64,000 bases of DNA from Polyangia bacterium (GTDB taxonomy: Bacteria > Myxococcota_A > Polyangia > Nannocystales > Nannocystaceae): positions 62,001 through 126,000 of the forward strand of contig JAUIFF010000012.1 of NCBI GenBank assembly GCA_030429545.1. The letters run 5' to 3'. Of this stretch, positions 26,914 through 37,300 are shown piece by piece. Both the position numbers and the translations under genes were made by a program. The notes under the pieces are model-generated. The model did not search any database, was not told the DNA's origin, and saw nothing but the letters and a program-made list of their open reading frames with translations. Within the stretch, counting starts at the first letter, position 1. Every line of letters starts with the position of its first letter.

Positions 26914-29900
26914 ACGCCCAACTATTTGCCTCCGAGTTGGCAGCCCACCTCGTCGGCGGGGAGGCGCTCGATGCTGGCGACGTGACCGTCGACCAGGAAC
27001 GGGCGTTGGCTAAACTCCACCTCTACAGTCGGCCCGAGCCGCAGGCCTACGTCCTCGAGTTGGTGCGCGCCGCCTCGGCCCGCGGGGCGACAACCGTCGA
27101 GTTTGCCGTGGACCGCGAGGATGTCCGGATCTTCTTTGATGGTACACATTTTACCGAAGCCGACTTAGAGCAGATCCACGCGGCTGCACTCATGCCCGAC
27201 CATCCAAAGCCCGGGCTACATGCCCTCGCCCGCGGTCTGTCGGCAGCCTGTGCCCTCAACCCCCAGGTGATTCGCCTCCTCAGCGGTGACGAGCAATCCC
27301 GCTATTACCTCGAAATGCCGCCGACCGGACTGGCCGAAGTGGCCGAGGTCCACGCCGGTAAGCCCGGTACCCTGATTCAAGTTCGCCAACGCTACCGCGA
27401 TGGCCTACGCACGCAGTTCGCACCTGACCAGCAGGGCATCCCCGCGGAGGTCGCGTTTTTAAGAAAGTACTGTGCACATGCACAGATCCCGGTATTCGTC
27501 AATGGCGAGCGGATCTCAGACCCGGCCCCACCGGCGAGCCTCGTGGGTGTGGTTGAGCTCGAAGGGGACACCACCCGTGGCTTCGCCGGCTTCGACCCCA
27601 GCCGCGGCAAGCGGGCACCATTTGCCCACGCCGAGTTCCAAAGCGGCGGTGTGCTGCTCTCGGGACACGACCTACCCCACTTCCCGCCGTGGTTTTTTGC
27701 CCGGGTCGACGACCTGCAGCTGCGCAGCGAACAGGTTTCCGATGAGGTCCTTCGCGGCGAGCACTACCAACGCGTAATCGCCGAGCTACACCGTGCCAGC
27801 GACCGCTCACTCGTCATGCTCGCCAGCGAACTTGTCGCCAAACTCCACGACGATCCGGACGCGGCGATTCCCGAGTGGCAGTTTGACTTGCTGCGCAGCT
27901 CACTATTTTTGCGGGTCGGCGACGACCCAGCCCAACAGCTCACCGACGACCCGGTATTCACTGCACTCGCCAACATCGATCTGTGGGAAGTCGCCGACGG
28001 CAGCTTTTGCTCGACCCAGGCGCTGATCGGCAGGCCCATGCGGTTCTCCCATCGTCCCGACGACGGCCAGGTCCCCGAGGGGTTTGCCGATGTCGTATTT
28101 ATCGAGGACGATGCAGATGCACATTTTTTGAGCCTGCTCGGCGGCGAAGATGCGACCCGTGCGGTGTTGCGAACCCGAGAGTACGAGCAAAACCGGCGAA
28201 AATTCGAGCAACGGCGCCACGCCCCGCGCCTGGCCGACAGCTACTATCTCGGCCGGATTCCGCTCACCGGCGAGGGCTTGCGCGGCGAAGTTGGCCTGCG
28301 CGGGCTCGGCAGCCAGCGTTGTGTCTGCCGTCTATTGGTGTCTGGCTGCCTGCTGCGCCAGCAGGCCCTCGAGTTTCCGCTCCCCGGCCTCGACGTCACG
28401 ATCGAAGCCGATTTTAAGCCCAACAACAGCTTTACCGGGGTCCACCGTAACGAAACACTTGCATACGCAATTTTTGAGATGCTGTGCGGTGTCGAGCGCC
28501 TGATGGCGGCGGTTGCCCGGGCCTGGCCAGTCGACGATCTCAGCAAAACCCGTGACCTGTTTTTGCCCTACATCCGTTCGGTCGCCGCACCTGAATTTGG
28601 CGCCCAGCGGCTCCAGGAGTTTGGGTTTTCGCCATCGTCGGCCTCGCGTTACATCCGCAAGTTTGGCGGGCCGGCCTACTGCCCCCAATGGAACCTCGAA
28701 AGCGAAACCCCGCACCCGCTGGCGAGCGTCCCATTGTTTGCTGTGTGGGACGCACCGGCGGCATCGCTGCTCGAGCTTCGTCGCCGTTTCAAGGCCCGCG
28801 GCGCCCTGCCCTATCTCCCCTACAACTTTCAGACCGTGGCCAACCTGCCGGCGGGCGTCCTGCGTCTGCACCCCGAGGACATCGCCACACTCGAGGCCAT
28901 TTTAGGTGCAGATACACTTTACAACTACGAGCCTGAACTCTCCCGGCTCGGTCTGCGGGCGACGTTTATGGAGCGACCCCAACGCGCGCTCGAGTTGTCC
29001 AAACGCATCTCGCCGCGGGTTGCCTGTGAAGTCGATGGTATTGAAGTCGTCGCCGGGCTCGACCAATCGCGGCTGCTTCCCGAGCGACTCACCGTTACCC
29101 ACAGCAGTTTTGAGGTCCTCAAGTACCGGCGAAAACTCGGCCACCACGGGCAACAGGTTTTGTTGCCAGGTGTCGTCGGATTGCTCAATGACGACGCCAC
29201 CCGGGTCAACGAGCTATGGAACGACCTGCCCGACGACTTCACAGACGACGAGCTCGATCGCCTCAATCGCGCGGTCCAGGCCGGTCTGTGTGCTCTCCTC
29301 GACGAGGTTGCCACCCTGTGCCGCGAGCAACCGATCACCTCACTAGCCGAGCTACGCCGGTTTGTCCTGCTCGCCCTCGCTGCGGTGTTCGACCATCCGA
29401 CGATGTTCACGAGCTACCAGGGCCTCCTGGCACAGGATCCAGATGGGGCCGAACGGACGTTTCGACAACTGTTGGAGCTGTTGGCAACCCACTCCAAACA
29501 ACGGGTACTGGCCGCCATCCGCGAAGTTCAAACGGGGTCGACGCCCCTGACCTTCGAGGCCGTTTTGCAAGCCGCCGGCCGCAAGCGGCGACTCAGCCGA
29601 AAGTCCGCACGCGCCCACCAGGAGGCAGCTGCAACCCGTATTGCCCTGCTGTCGCGGGTCCCGGCACTCATGGAGGTTCCGGTTGCGCGAACCACATCCG
29701 GCAAACCGTTGAACATGCAAGATTTGGTGCGCATGTATCAGCAACTCGGGGTTGTGCACTACCTCGGAACCGAAGTTGCGCTGCACTACGACGGGTTTGA
29801 GCGGACGATCGTCGTGCTCGGCGGCAGCGAGTGCCTGGCCCTTTCGCGGTTGCTCGGGTGGGACGCCCTCGCCTGCTCCGAGGCGTGGCTGCGCCAGAAG

Positions 29901-31688
29901 ATCGCCCGCCAAGAGGGGCAAGGCAGTGAGTCTCGCCGCCCGGCCCTACCCGTTGGCGAACGTCTGATCGCCATCGAGGTTATCGACGACGGCTTTGAAG
30001 GCCAGCTCGGACTCCGGCGCTGGGGCCCGCTACGGGGCGAACCAACCCAGCTCCGGCTGTATCGCAATCGGGTTTCCGGGGCCATCTACGCGCCCAAAAC
30101 GGACTTCACCGTGGTCGGCGTGCTCGACCATCCGCAACTCGAAGTCGATGGCGACGGCCAACCGACGCCAGCCTGGGCAAAGCGGATCGAAGCTGTCCTA
30201 GCGGCCACCCAAAGTGAGCTGGTCGGACGTCTCATTGCGCGGTGGGACGACTTTAACAGTCACGAGGTTGCGGTGGCCTGCCGCTGGGTCATGCACCTTC
30301 TGGCCCAACGGGCACCCGGCGCTGGAGAGGGCGGTGCGGCGATCAATCGCGCCTGCGACGACCCGATTGTCGCCCGCTTGATCAATCAACCCGCGTGGAT
30401 GACAACCCGTGGCGTTCGGGCATCGTTGGCGGAACTTGCCGATGCCTATGCCCAACACGGGGCGATGCACTACCTCACCCGGGCATGGGTCCACGAGCCG
30501 CCCAAGGTTCCGGTTGTCGTGATCGAACCCGACCAACAAAGCTGGCTCGAAGCCCTGTTTCCCGAGGTTGTCGACCACATGGTCCATTGGACCCGCGAGG
30601 TCTTGAGCCTGCGCCGGCGCTCCCAGGCCGAACGCCTGCCCGCACTGCCGCCAACGGACGCGCTCGAAGCTGTCCGGGTCGACACCCGTGGACTGCGCGG
30701 GTGGTTGTGGGTCCTCCCCGAAACAAATGCTGATACAACGATTCGCCTGGGTCTCGACGGACTCGAGGTCGAGCGCCGCCAGCTATCCCCGCTATTTGCC
30801 TGCGATGGCTCGGTGATGGGCACTGGCGACGACCTGCAAACCGACGAGAGCTGGGGCCGTGTCCACCTCGGGCGCGGGCAAGAGTCGGCACTGATCGGTT
30901 GCTCGGTTCAACTCTACCGCGAGCTTATCGACACCCACGAGCGTGCACTCGAGCAGGGTGGCGGCAGGGTGCGGCTCAAGGGTCGTGCCCGTCGCGGCCT
31001 CGAGCCCGAGGTCGATACCCTGGCGATTACTCGGCAACTTTGTGAACTGACGCTCAGGCTTCACCACCGTTTTGTCGAACGCGAGGGGCGACTCAAGTCG
31101 AGCTACCGCCGACTGCTGCGTCGGCTGCGTGTCCGCGAGTTATTCGAGCTGCGTAGCCACCGGTTTGTGAGCCTCGAAACCCTGCTCACAGAGCGTCCCG
31201 CCGAGTTTGCCCACCTGGGGTTGTGGCGTACCGAGACAGCCTCTGGCCCGGTTTTGAGTGTCGATGTTGAGGTCACGCGAACCGTCGCCGAGGAGCCACA
31301 ACTACGCGAGCTCCCACCACCAACTCCGGAGCACCGCCTGCTCGAAGCCGTTCGCAGTGAATTGCGCCTGGTCAACGCTGCCCCCGACGACCTCCAGGCG
31401 GAGACCTATTTCGATCGGCTCTCCATCGGCCCGATTGAACATACAAAGAAACTCGTGATCGAGCGCGGTGGTTACATCGTGATCAACCTGAAGCACCCGG
31501 TCGCCGACATGGCCCTGCGGGCATTCGAAACCGACCCGCTGTCGGTGAGCGCCTTGGCTTCATGTGTATACACAGACTTTGCCGCGCGAACCCGACAACC
31601 CGCCCTGCGCAGCTCGGTGTTTGTCAGCAAACATGCCAAGCATGCCCGCCAAGCTCGCCCCGCCGAAGCATCCGACGCGGCAACCTAG
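26892..31688 (+). CDS. 1598-residue partner of the GHKL ATPase, with a probable degenerate GHKL domain
   Basis: The ATG lies inside the end of the preceding ATPase gene (22-nt overlap). Residues about 52-100 echo the partner's nucleotide site but have lost the key residues: YVLELVRAASARGAT keeps the N-box Glu (Glu56) but lacks Asn, and RIFFDGTHFTEADLEQI stands where DDGAGMTRRTIEQ occurs. That suggests a pseudo-ATPase domain. The remainder is soluble, Arg/Leu-rich and unrecognised, with no membrane segment or signal peptide. I could not assign a catalytic family. The pair looks like one active and one inactive GHKL subunit with a very large effector or scaffold. Confidence 0.7.
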   Translation: MESDQPLDAQLFASELAAHLVGGEALDAGDVTVDQERALAKLHLYSRPEPQAYVLELVRAASARGATTVEFAVDREDVRIFFDGTHFTEADLEQIHAAALMPDHPKPGLHALARGLSAACALNPQVIRLLSGDEQSRYYLEMPPTGLAEVAEVHAGKPGTLIQVRQRYRDGLRTQFAPDQQGIPAEVAFLRKYCAHAQIPVFVNGERISDPAPPASLVGVVELEGDTTRGFAGFDPSRGKRAPFAHAEFQSGGVLLSGHDLPHFPPWFFARVDDLQLRSEQVSDEVLRGEHYQRVIAELHRASDRSLVMLASELVAKLHDDPDAAIPEWQFDLLRSSLFLRVGDDPAQQLTDDPVFTALANIDLWEVADGSFCSTQALIGRPMRFSHRPDDGQVPEGFADVVFIEDDADAHFLSLLGGEDATRAVLRTREYEQNRRKFEQRRHAPRLADSYYLGRIPLTGEGLRGEVGLRGLGSQRCVCRLLVSGCLLRQQALEFPLPGLDVTIEADFKPNNSFTGVHRNETLAYAIFEMLCGVERLMAAVARAWPVDDLSKTRDLFLPYIRSVAAPEFGAQRLQEFGFSPSSASRYIRKFGGPAYCPQWNLESETPHPLASVPLFAVWDAPAASLLELRRRFKARGALPYLPYNFQTVANLPAGVLRLHPEDIATLEAILGADTLYNYEPELSRLGLRATFMERPQRALELSKRISPRVACEVDGIEVVAGLDQSRLLPERLTVTHSSFEVLKYRRKLGHHGQQVLLPGVVGLLNDDATRVNELWNDLPDDFTDDELDRLNRAVQAGLCALLDEVATLCREQPITSLAELRRFVLLALAAVFDHPTMFTSYQGLLAQDPDGAERTFRQLLELLATHSKQRVLAAIREVQTGSTPLTFEAVLQAAGRKRRLSRKSARAHQEAAATRIALLSRVPALMEVPVARTTSGKPLNMQDLVRMYQQLGVVHYLGTEVALHYDGFERTIVVLGGSECLALSRLLGWDALACSEAWLRQKIARQEGQGSESRRPALPVGERLIAIEVIDDGFEGQLGLRRWGPLRGEPTQLRLYRNRVSGAIYAPKTDFTVVGVLDHPQLEVDGDGQPTPAWAKRIEAVLAATQSELVGRLIARWDDFNSHEVAVACRWVMHLLAQRAPGAGEGGAAINRACDDPIVARLINQPAWMTTRGVRASLAELADAYAQHGAMHYLTRAWVHEPPKVPVVVIEPDQQSWLEALFPEVVDHMVHWTREVLSLRRRSQAERLPALPPTDALEAVRVDTRGLRGWLWVLPETNADTTIRLGLDGLEVERRQLSPLFACDGSVMGTGDDLQTDESWGRVHLGRGQESALIGCSVQLYRELIDTHERALEQGGGRVRLKGRARRGLEPEVDTLAITRQLCELTLRLHHRFVEREGRLKSSYRRLLRRLRVRELFELRSHRFVSLETLLTERPAEFAHLGLWRTETASGPVLSVDVEVTRTVAEEPQLRELPPPTPEHRLLEAVRSELRLVNAAPDDLQAETYFDRLSIGPIEHTKKLVIERGGYIVINLKHPVADMALRAFETDPLSVSALASCVYTDFAARTRQPALRSSVFVSKHAKHARQARPAEASDAAT

Positions 31689-31738
31689 GCCCGCGCACGG
31701 TGTTTGTCGCCCAACATGGCAAGCGTGTCAGCTGGCCA

Positions 31739-32020
31739 CTATGCCGGCAGCAGTCCGAGCGGCTTGAGCACAGGCATCCGCGGGGTCGGTTGCTCGACAA
31801 AGGTCGTGAGGTGACGTCGAAGGCAGTCCACGTCGGGACGCATCACCACGGCCACCAATGTCCACCCGAGCAACTCGAGTTCGTCCTCGGGCTCGCTGTG
31901 GACGAGCTCGCCACCGTGGTCAAACCACAGCGCTCGAAACCCGTTGTAGCCCGCAAGATCGGCTGCCAACGGGTGAAGGCGACGCTCGACGTAGGCCTGG
32001 GACACGCGTGGCTGGGACAT
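31739..32020 (-). CDS. Hypothetical small protein
   Basis: 93 residues (MSQPRVSQAYVERRLHPLAADLAGYNGF...), balanced composition with hydrophobic stretches such as LLGWTLVAVVM and an FDHGGELVHSEPEDELE segment. It lies 53 bp downstream of the BtuF-like gene on the same strand and otherwise fills an empty gap. The opposite-strand reading there is Arg/Thr-rich and unconvincing. No family recognised; its reality rests on composition and placement only. Confidence 0.5.
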   Translation of the reverse strand: MSQPRVSQAYVERRLHPLAADLAGYNGFRALWFDHGGELVHSEPEDELELLGWTLVAVVMRPDVDCLRRHLTTFVEQPTPRMPVLKPLGLLPA

Positions 32021-32073
32021 GCGAGCAACTTGGCACGACCCGATTGCGGGCCCAAAAATTTTGCGAAACGTTG

Positions 32074-33225
32074 CTACCAGCGTGAAATCCGGTCGGTCTC
32101 TTCGAGCGAGAGGACCTGGCGTACACGGTTGATCGAACGCGCCATAATGCGTGCAGCTTCAAGCATTCGTGGCCCCGGCCGACCCGAGAAACGTTCGTCG
32201 AGCTTGTAGACGCGCCGCTCCTGAATCGCATCGAGCCGGGACAAGCCTGGCCGCTTGATCAAGTTTTCGACGTCGAGCTTGTCGATGTGCACACCACACC
32301 AAGAGATGAAACAGATGTGTGGTCGTGCGGCCAGCAGATCTTCGACCGTAACTTCGACGCTCGATCCGGCCTGCGAGCGAAACACGTTGAGGCCCCCGGC
32401 TAGGTTGATCAACTCGTTGCTATAGCAATCACCGCCGGGGGTAAACATCGGCCGTGGCCACCACTCGAGGTAGACACGCATCGGCCGGAAAAACCGACCG
32501 CGACGACTGAGCAACTGCTCGCGCTCGCGTTCGAGTTGGCTACACACTTCACGGGCGCGACCCTCCACCCCGAGGTAGGTCCCGACCACGCCGATCTCGT
32601 GCTTGACGTCTTCGAACTGCCGGGGTGCCAACACCAATTGAGGCAAGCGCCGGACCTTGAGCCCGGTGACGATCCGCTCCATCCCCGGAACCGACAACGA
32701 CGACAACACGAGTTGTGGGTTGAGCGCGTGTACGCGATCGAGGTCGGGGCCGAGGTCGGGGCCGAGACGCTCGAGCTCGGCCGCCCGCTCCGGCCAATCG
32801 GTCGAATCCTCGCAGGCGATGACCCGGTCGAAGCAGCCGAGAGACTCGACAACTTCCGCATTCGACGGGCACAGGCTCACCAACTGCTGGGCCGGGGTTC
32901 GCGGGGCCGCATCGGACAGCTCGGTCAGGGTAAACGGGCGGTGTTCGACAACTGCGCCGTGTTCATCGAGCAGGTGTAGTTGGCGACTACCGCGGGCTGT
33001 CAGCCACGCCTTGATCGCAAACACCACGCTCGGGTCCCGCCGCAAAATCTCGCGGGGGACCTGCTGGCGTTCGAGCGAGAGGTAGGCGGCTTGCGCAGAA
33101 CCACCAGCCCGAGGCTGGAGCTCAAAAGCTTCGGCTCGGGGGAGGTCGACCCACGCGTCGGGCACCTCGCGTTCCCGGACAGCGACAAAGTCTGTGGTCT
33201 CCCATTGGTGCGCCGGTTTGCGCAT
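32074..33225 (-). CDS. BtuF-like helical-backbone metal-receptor (cobalamin/iron-binding) domain protein without signal peptide
   Basis: 383 residues from the ATG at 33225. The first ~110 residues are a separate region (ILRRDPSVVFAIKAWLTARGS). The rest follows the class III periplasmic-binding-protein pattern: QQLVSLCPSNAEVVESLGCFDRVIACEDSTDWP, LERVHALNPQLVLSSL-type segments, a long helix, EWWPRPMFTPGGDCYSNELINLAGG and the ARPHICFISWCG block. These proteins bind cobalamin or metal complexes for ABC import, but no signal peptide, lipobox or transporter gene is present. A cytoplasmic cobalamin-binding role is possible. Divergent from the HTH gene at 33399. Confidence 0.75.
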   Translation of the reverse strand: MRKPAHQWETTDFVAVREREVPDAWVDLPRAEAFELQPRAGGSAQAAYLSLERQQVPREILRRDPSVVFAIKAWLTARGSRQLHLLDEHGAVVEHRPFTLTELSDAAPRTPAQQLVSLCPSNAEVVESLGCFDRVIACEDSTDWPERAAELERLGPDLGPDLDRVHALNPQLVLSSLSVPGMERIVTGLKVRRLPQLVLAPRQFEDVKHEIGVVGTYLGVEGRAREVCSQLEREREQLLSRRGRFFRPMRVYLEWWPRPMFTPGGDCYSNELINLAGGLNVFRSQAGSSVEVTVEDLLAARPHICFISWCGVHIDKLDVENLIKRPGLSRLDAIQERRVYKLDERFSGRPGPRMLEAARIMARSINRVRQVLSLEETDRISRW

Positions 33226-33288
33226 AGGAGAACCATATAACGCAATCCCAGTAAAATCGCTGACCCCATCACGCCAAACTGATCCGAT

Positions 33289-33344
33289 TTCGGCAATTGC
33301 CGAAGCTTGGCGAATTCTTGCCGAACACTTGCCAGGTTCTTGCC
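33289..33344. promoter_or_regulatory. Perfect 16-bp palindrome plus helically phased half-sites (operator array)
   Basis: TTCGGCAATTGCCGAA (33289-33304) is a perfect palindrome. Its half TTGSC then recurs as direct repeats at 33297, 33307, 33318, 33329 and 33340, at intervals of 10, 11, 11 and 11 bp, one helical turn each. Two of the repeats extend to TTGCCGAA. The array lies in the 173-bp gap between the divergent BtuF-like and HTH-protein genes, 55 bp before the HTH start. This suits cooperative binding of a regulator on one DNA face, possibly the HTH protein itself. Confidence 0.65.
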
Positions 33345-33398
33345 ACTTTCGGTATACGATGGCCGACAGCAACGGGCACTTTCACCCTGGAGTTCGGC

Positions 33399-34193
33399 AT
33401 GGATATTTCGATTCGAGAAGCTGCGGCCATCTTGCAAAAAAGTCAGCGAACCGTTCGCCACATGGCCCAAACCGGGCGGATTCCTGCGCGCCGGATCGGG
33501 TCGCGATGGCTGCTCAAGCGCGAAGATGTCGTCGCCATCCGCGACGGCAAACCAGTCGATGAAGAAGTTGCCGAGGCACCTGAAGAGACCTCCGCAATCG
33601 AAGAAGAAACAACAGCTCAGGAGAGCGCGCCGAGGCCCGCCTTTACCGTCGATTTTGGCGAGGCACTGCATCAGATTCCACACCGCCCGGGGCACGCCGC
33701 GCGGTCTGTTCGTGAGCTCGGAAGCTTTGGCATCTTGACCAGCCTTTTGGGGGAACTTGCCGCTAGCCGTCGCGGGCCATGCGAACCCAACCTCCTAGAC
33801 GAGGTCGAAAGATCGCTGCGCAATGTGCTCGAGATCTTGGCCGATGGCCTGCACCGCACGGGCACCGAGCTACGTGTCGAGCGCTTTTTGCAGGCCCAAT
33901 CCCAGGCCTGCGCGGCCCTCACGGGGTTGCTCCACTACAACATGATTTACGCAGAGCCAGACCTCTCGGGGGTCGCCAACCGCATCGAGCACGAACTCAT
34001 TCACTCGATTCAGGAACTCATCGACGACATCGAACGCCGCAGTCGTTGGCGCGGGCGAGCGATCACCGCAGCCGAAAGTATGGTCGATCGGGTGTGTACG
34101 CAGGTGCGGGCCATCGCCGGCGAGGGCAAGTTCTCGGCGCGGGTGAGCGTGGTCCAAGACCGCATTCAGCAGGTCCTCACAGCTGCGCTATAG
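33399..34193 (+). CDS. Excisionase/MerR-type HTH DNA-binding protein
   Basis: 264 residues from the ATG at 33399, with GGAG seven bases upstream. The N-terminus MDISIREAAAILQKSQRTVRHMAQTGRIPARRIGSRWLLKREDVVAI is a complete helix-turn-helix of the excisionase/HTH_17 type. An acidic Glu/Ala/Thr linker (about 52-80) leads to a helical C-terminal domain of about 180 residues (LLDEVERSLRNVLEILADGL, IEHELIHSIQELIDDIERRS), probably for oligomerisation. Not a phage excisionase by context: there are no integrase or phage genes. Likely a regulator acting at the phased repeats just upstream (inference). Confidence 0.75.
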   Translation: MDISIREAAAILQKSQRTVRHMAQTGRIPARRIGSRWLLKREDVVAIRDGKPVDEEVAEAPEETSAIEEETTAQESAPRPAFTVDFGEALHQIPHRPGHAARSVRELGSFGILTSLLGELAASRRGPCEPNLLDEVERSLRNVLEILADGLHRTGTELRVERFLQAQSQACAALTGLLHYNMIYAEPDLSGVANRIEHELIHSIQELIDDIERRSRWRGRAITAAESMVDRVCTQVRAIAGEGKFSARVSVVQDRIQQVLTAAL

Positions 34194-34241
34194 CCACAGC
34201 TGCGGCGTCGTTTCTTTCGCCGCGATGCTCGGGAAAACCAT

Positions 34242-34299
34242 GGTGAGATGGGTGCCCGTGGGCCGCCCATCTCACCCTATGCAGTCGCAAATATATTTG
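34242..34299. promoter_or_regulatory. Intergenic hairpin and AT-rich palindrome upstream of the kinase
   Basis: GGTGAGATGGG (34242-34252) pairs perfectly with CCCATCTCACC (34266-34276) across a 13-base loop. There is no T-run after it, so terminator function for the HTH gene is uncertain. It is followed by the perfect palindrome CAAATATATTTG (34288-34299), an AT-rich island 36 bp before the kinase start, and by TGCAGTCGCA (34280-34289), a wider-form copy of the dispersed palindrome. Confidence 0.5.
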
Positions 34300-34335
34300 T
34301 CTATACAAACTCGTTGGGAGTGCGGTGCCTAGCCG

Positions 34336-37300
34336 ATGGACGAGCCCGCTGCCCCCAACATGTTTGGACCATATGTCGTCGACAAGCCCGTCGGTCGTGG
34401 TGGGATGGGCGTGGTCTACCAGGGTCACGACCCAAACACCCACGAACGAGTCGCCATCAAAACTGTCCAGAGTTCCTCTCCCCGGGACTTGATGTACATC
34501 CGCCGCGAAATCCATGCATTGACAAGGATTCGCCACCGGGGCGTTGTTCGTATCCGCAGTCAGGGCGTGCAAAGTGGCGTCCCCTGGTACGCGATGGACT
34601 ACGTCGACGGGACCGGCCTGCACACCTACGTAGCGGATATATGGCAGGCGGCCGGCGAGCACACGGATAGCTCTCGTCGAGCCGCGGCAGCCGGCAAGTT
34701 GCGGGATGTCATCGCCATCCTCTACCGCCTCGCAACGATCTTAACCGCCGTCCATCGGGCCGGCATTGTCCACCGCGACCTCAAGCCGAGCAATGTCCTC
34801 GTCACCGCGGGCGAGCAACCGATCTTGGTCGACTTTGGCCTGGTACAGCGCAACCGCGGCAGTCGCGATGTTCTCGAGGCCGACCACGGCTCGATTGTCG
34901 GCACCGCACTTTATATGGCGCCGGAGCAATTTTCTGGCGAGGTTGTCGACGCCCGGGCCGACCTCTACGCGTTTGGCTGCATCCTCTATGAATGCCTCAC
35001 CGGTCAGCCGCCGTTTCGCGGGGCACACTACATGGAATTGGTGCGCCTACATCTTTTTTCACAACCACGCCCGGCGTCCGAGCTCGTCGACGGTATTCCG
35101 CCAGCACTCACTGAGCTGTTGTCGCGGCTACTCGCCAAGCGCCCCCAGCTGCGCCCGGGCCACGCCAGTGAAATCCTGCACACGCTGCGCGGCATCTGGC
35201 CTGACCTCGACCCAGATTGGGAATTGCACAGCGGCCTCGACCTCGCGTTTACCCCCTATCGCCCGGCCTTGGCAGGCCGCGCACGGGAACTCGAAACCCT
35301 CCGCGGCCATCTCGAACGCATGCTCCGCGGCAACGGTTCGTTTGTCCTGCTCGAGGGCACCGGAGGAAGTGGCAAGACCCGCCTGTTGGTCGAACTGCTC
35401 CGACTCGCCCGCCAACAGCGATGCACGATCGTCACCTCCGAGCCCATGCCGGTGAGTGTGGGTGGGGTCAAACGTAGCCAAGCAACCCCACTCCACGCCC
35501 TGCTCGGACTCCTGCGCACCACCGAGGACCTGTGTCGCCGGGGAACCGCGGTCGATACCCGGCAAATTTTTGGCGAGGAACTCGGCATTATCGCCCCATT
35601 CCTACCCTCGCTCCTGACCCTACCCGGTGCAGATACAATCAATACGGTGCCACCATTGCCGACCGAGGGCGCCCGTATGCGGTTGGTCGAGGCGATGGTG
35701 CGGATCATTGAACGCACCATTAAAAGCGATGCTCTTGTACTGGTCCTCGACGATCTGCAGTGGGCCGACGACCTGTCGATCGCGGTCTTAGACGGCCTTG
35801 CCCGCCGCAATCTCGGCACCATGCGCCTGCTGGTGATCGGCAGTGTCCGCACCGATGCCCTGAGCGAACATCGGATGCAACGCCTCCGCCACATCGCGCC
35901 CACACGACTGCGGCTACACCCGCTTGGGGCCAGCGAATTGGCGGGTCTTGTCTCCGATATGCTGTGTTGGTCCGCGCCGCCCGGCAACCTGCTCGATGCC
36001 ATGGTGGATGTCTCTTCGGGCAGCCCGCTTTATGCGACAGAATACGTCCACTGGGCGGTCGAGTCTGGTTACCTTCGGCGTCGCCTCGGCAGTTGGTCAT
36101 TCTCCCCGGACTACCCAGCCCAGCCGCAGTCGATAGGCGAGCTGCTCCTCGCCCGGATTCAACTGCTGTCACTCGACGCCCGGCATACCCTCGAGTGCGC
36201 GGCGATCGTCGGCGGGCAAATCGAAGCGGAGCTGCTCGCTAATCTTTGTGAGCTGGATGAGCCGCGGTTTTTGAGTGCCCTCGACGACCTCCTCAACCGC
36301 CAGCTATTGCAGTCCGAAACCGAAACGCACCTGCTGCAATTTGCCCACGACTCCCTGCGCGAGCAGACCTACGAGGCAATTCCAAGAACCCGACGCAAGG
36401 CCCTTCACCACGCGGTCGCAACCCTGCTCGAGCGCGAACCTCCCAGCCCATTTTTGAGCTCAACCCTGGCCCATCACTGGGAGCGCGGCGGTGTTCGTGA
36501 CCGTGCGCTCAAGTTGCTCATACAAGCAGCTCAACGTGCCGTCGAATCGGGGGCCGCCCGCGAAGCTCTGGCTTTGACCGACCGAATTTGGCAACTGTGT
36601 GAGCCTGGAGAGCTGCCACGGTTTGACCTGACGATGGGTCAGCGCCGGACCGTGAGTCTGTTGTCGGCCAAGGCCGCGTGGGGTGTCTCTGAGATCGATC
36701 TGTGCGAACGTCATGCCCGCACAATCCTGCGCCACGATGGCATCGAGTTGCCGTCGACACGACCAGCATGGGCATTCAGGCTGCTCGCCGCCGGAATCCG
36801 ACAAATGACCAGACACCTGTTCGGTCGCCCGGTCGCCCGCCAGCAGGCACTCCCGCCAACCCATCCAACCCAACTTCGTCACATGCAAGTACAGGCACTT
36901 ATCTTGTACATGCAATGCAAATTCTCGCGCAACCAAATCCTCGAGATGTTGGCGACCTGCTTTGTCTCGGCCAACGCTGCGGAGGATGCCCAGCTGTCCC
37001 CGTCGATTACCTATTCGATCATCGGGGCGACCGCCGGCTCGATGAAGCTGCGTCGTGCCCGGGATTATTATTTCCGGCGTTCCCACGCCTGTGCGCACGC
37101 CACCCAAAACGACTATGCAATCGTCTCGACGCGTGTCAGCGAAGCCTCGTGCTACATGGCCGCCGCCGATTGGTCGCGGTTTGACAACAGCATCACCCAA
37201 GGACAGGCCGTGGCTATTCGCATTGGCGCCCTGACCGAAGCCTGTGCATTGGCCGGTATGGCGAGCAACGCTGCACTTTTGCGTGAGGGGCCACATCGGG

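Noticed and set aside
31562..32209. 215-residue plus-strand reading after the GHKL partner
   Set aside because: It begins inside the end of the upstream gene, is Arg/Pro/His-rich and runs antisense into the BtuF-like gene.
33399..34193. Phage excisionase, hence an integrated element
   Set aside because: Only the HTH is excisionase-like; there is no integrase, attachment repeat, tRNA or phage gene nearby.
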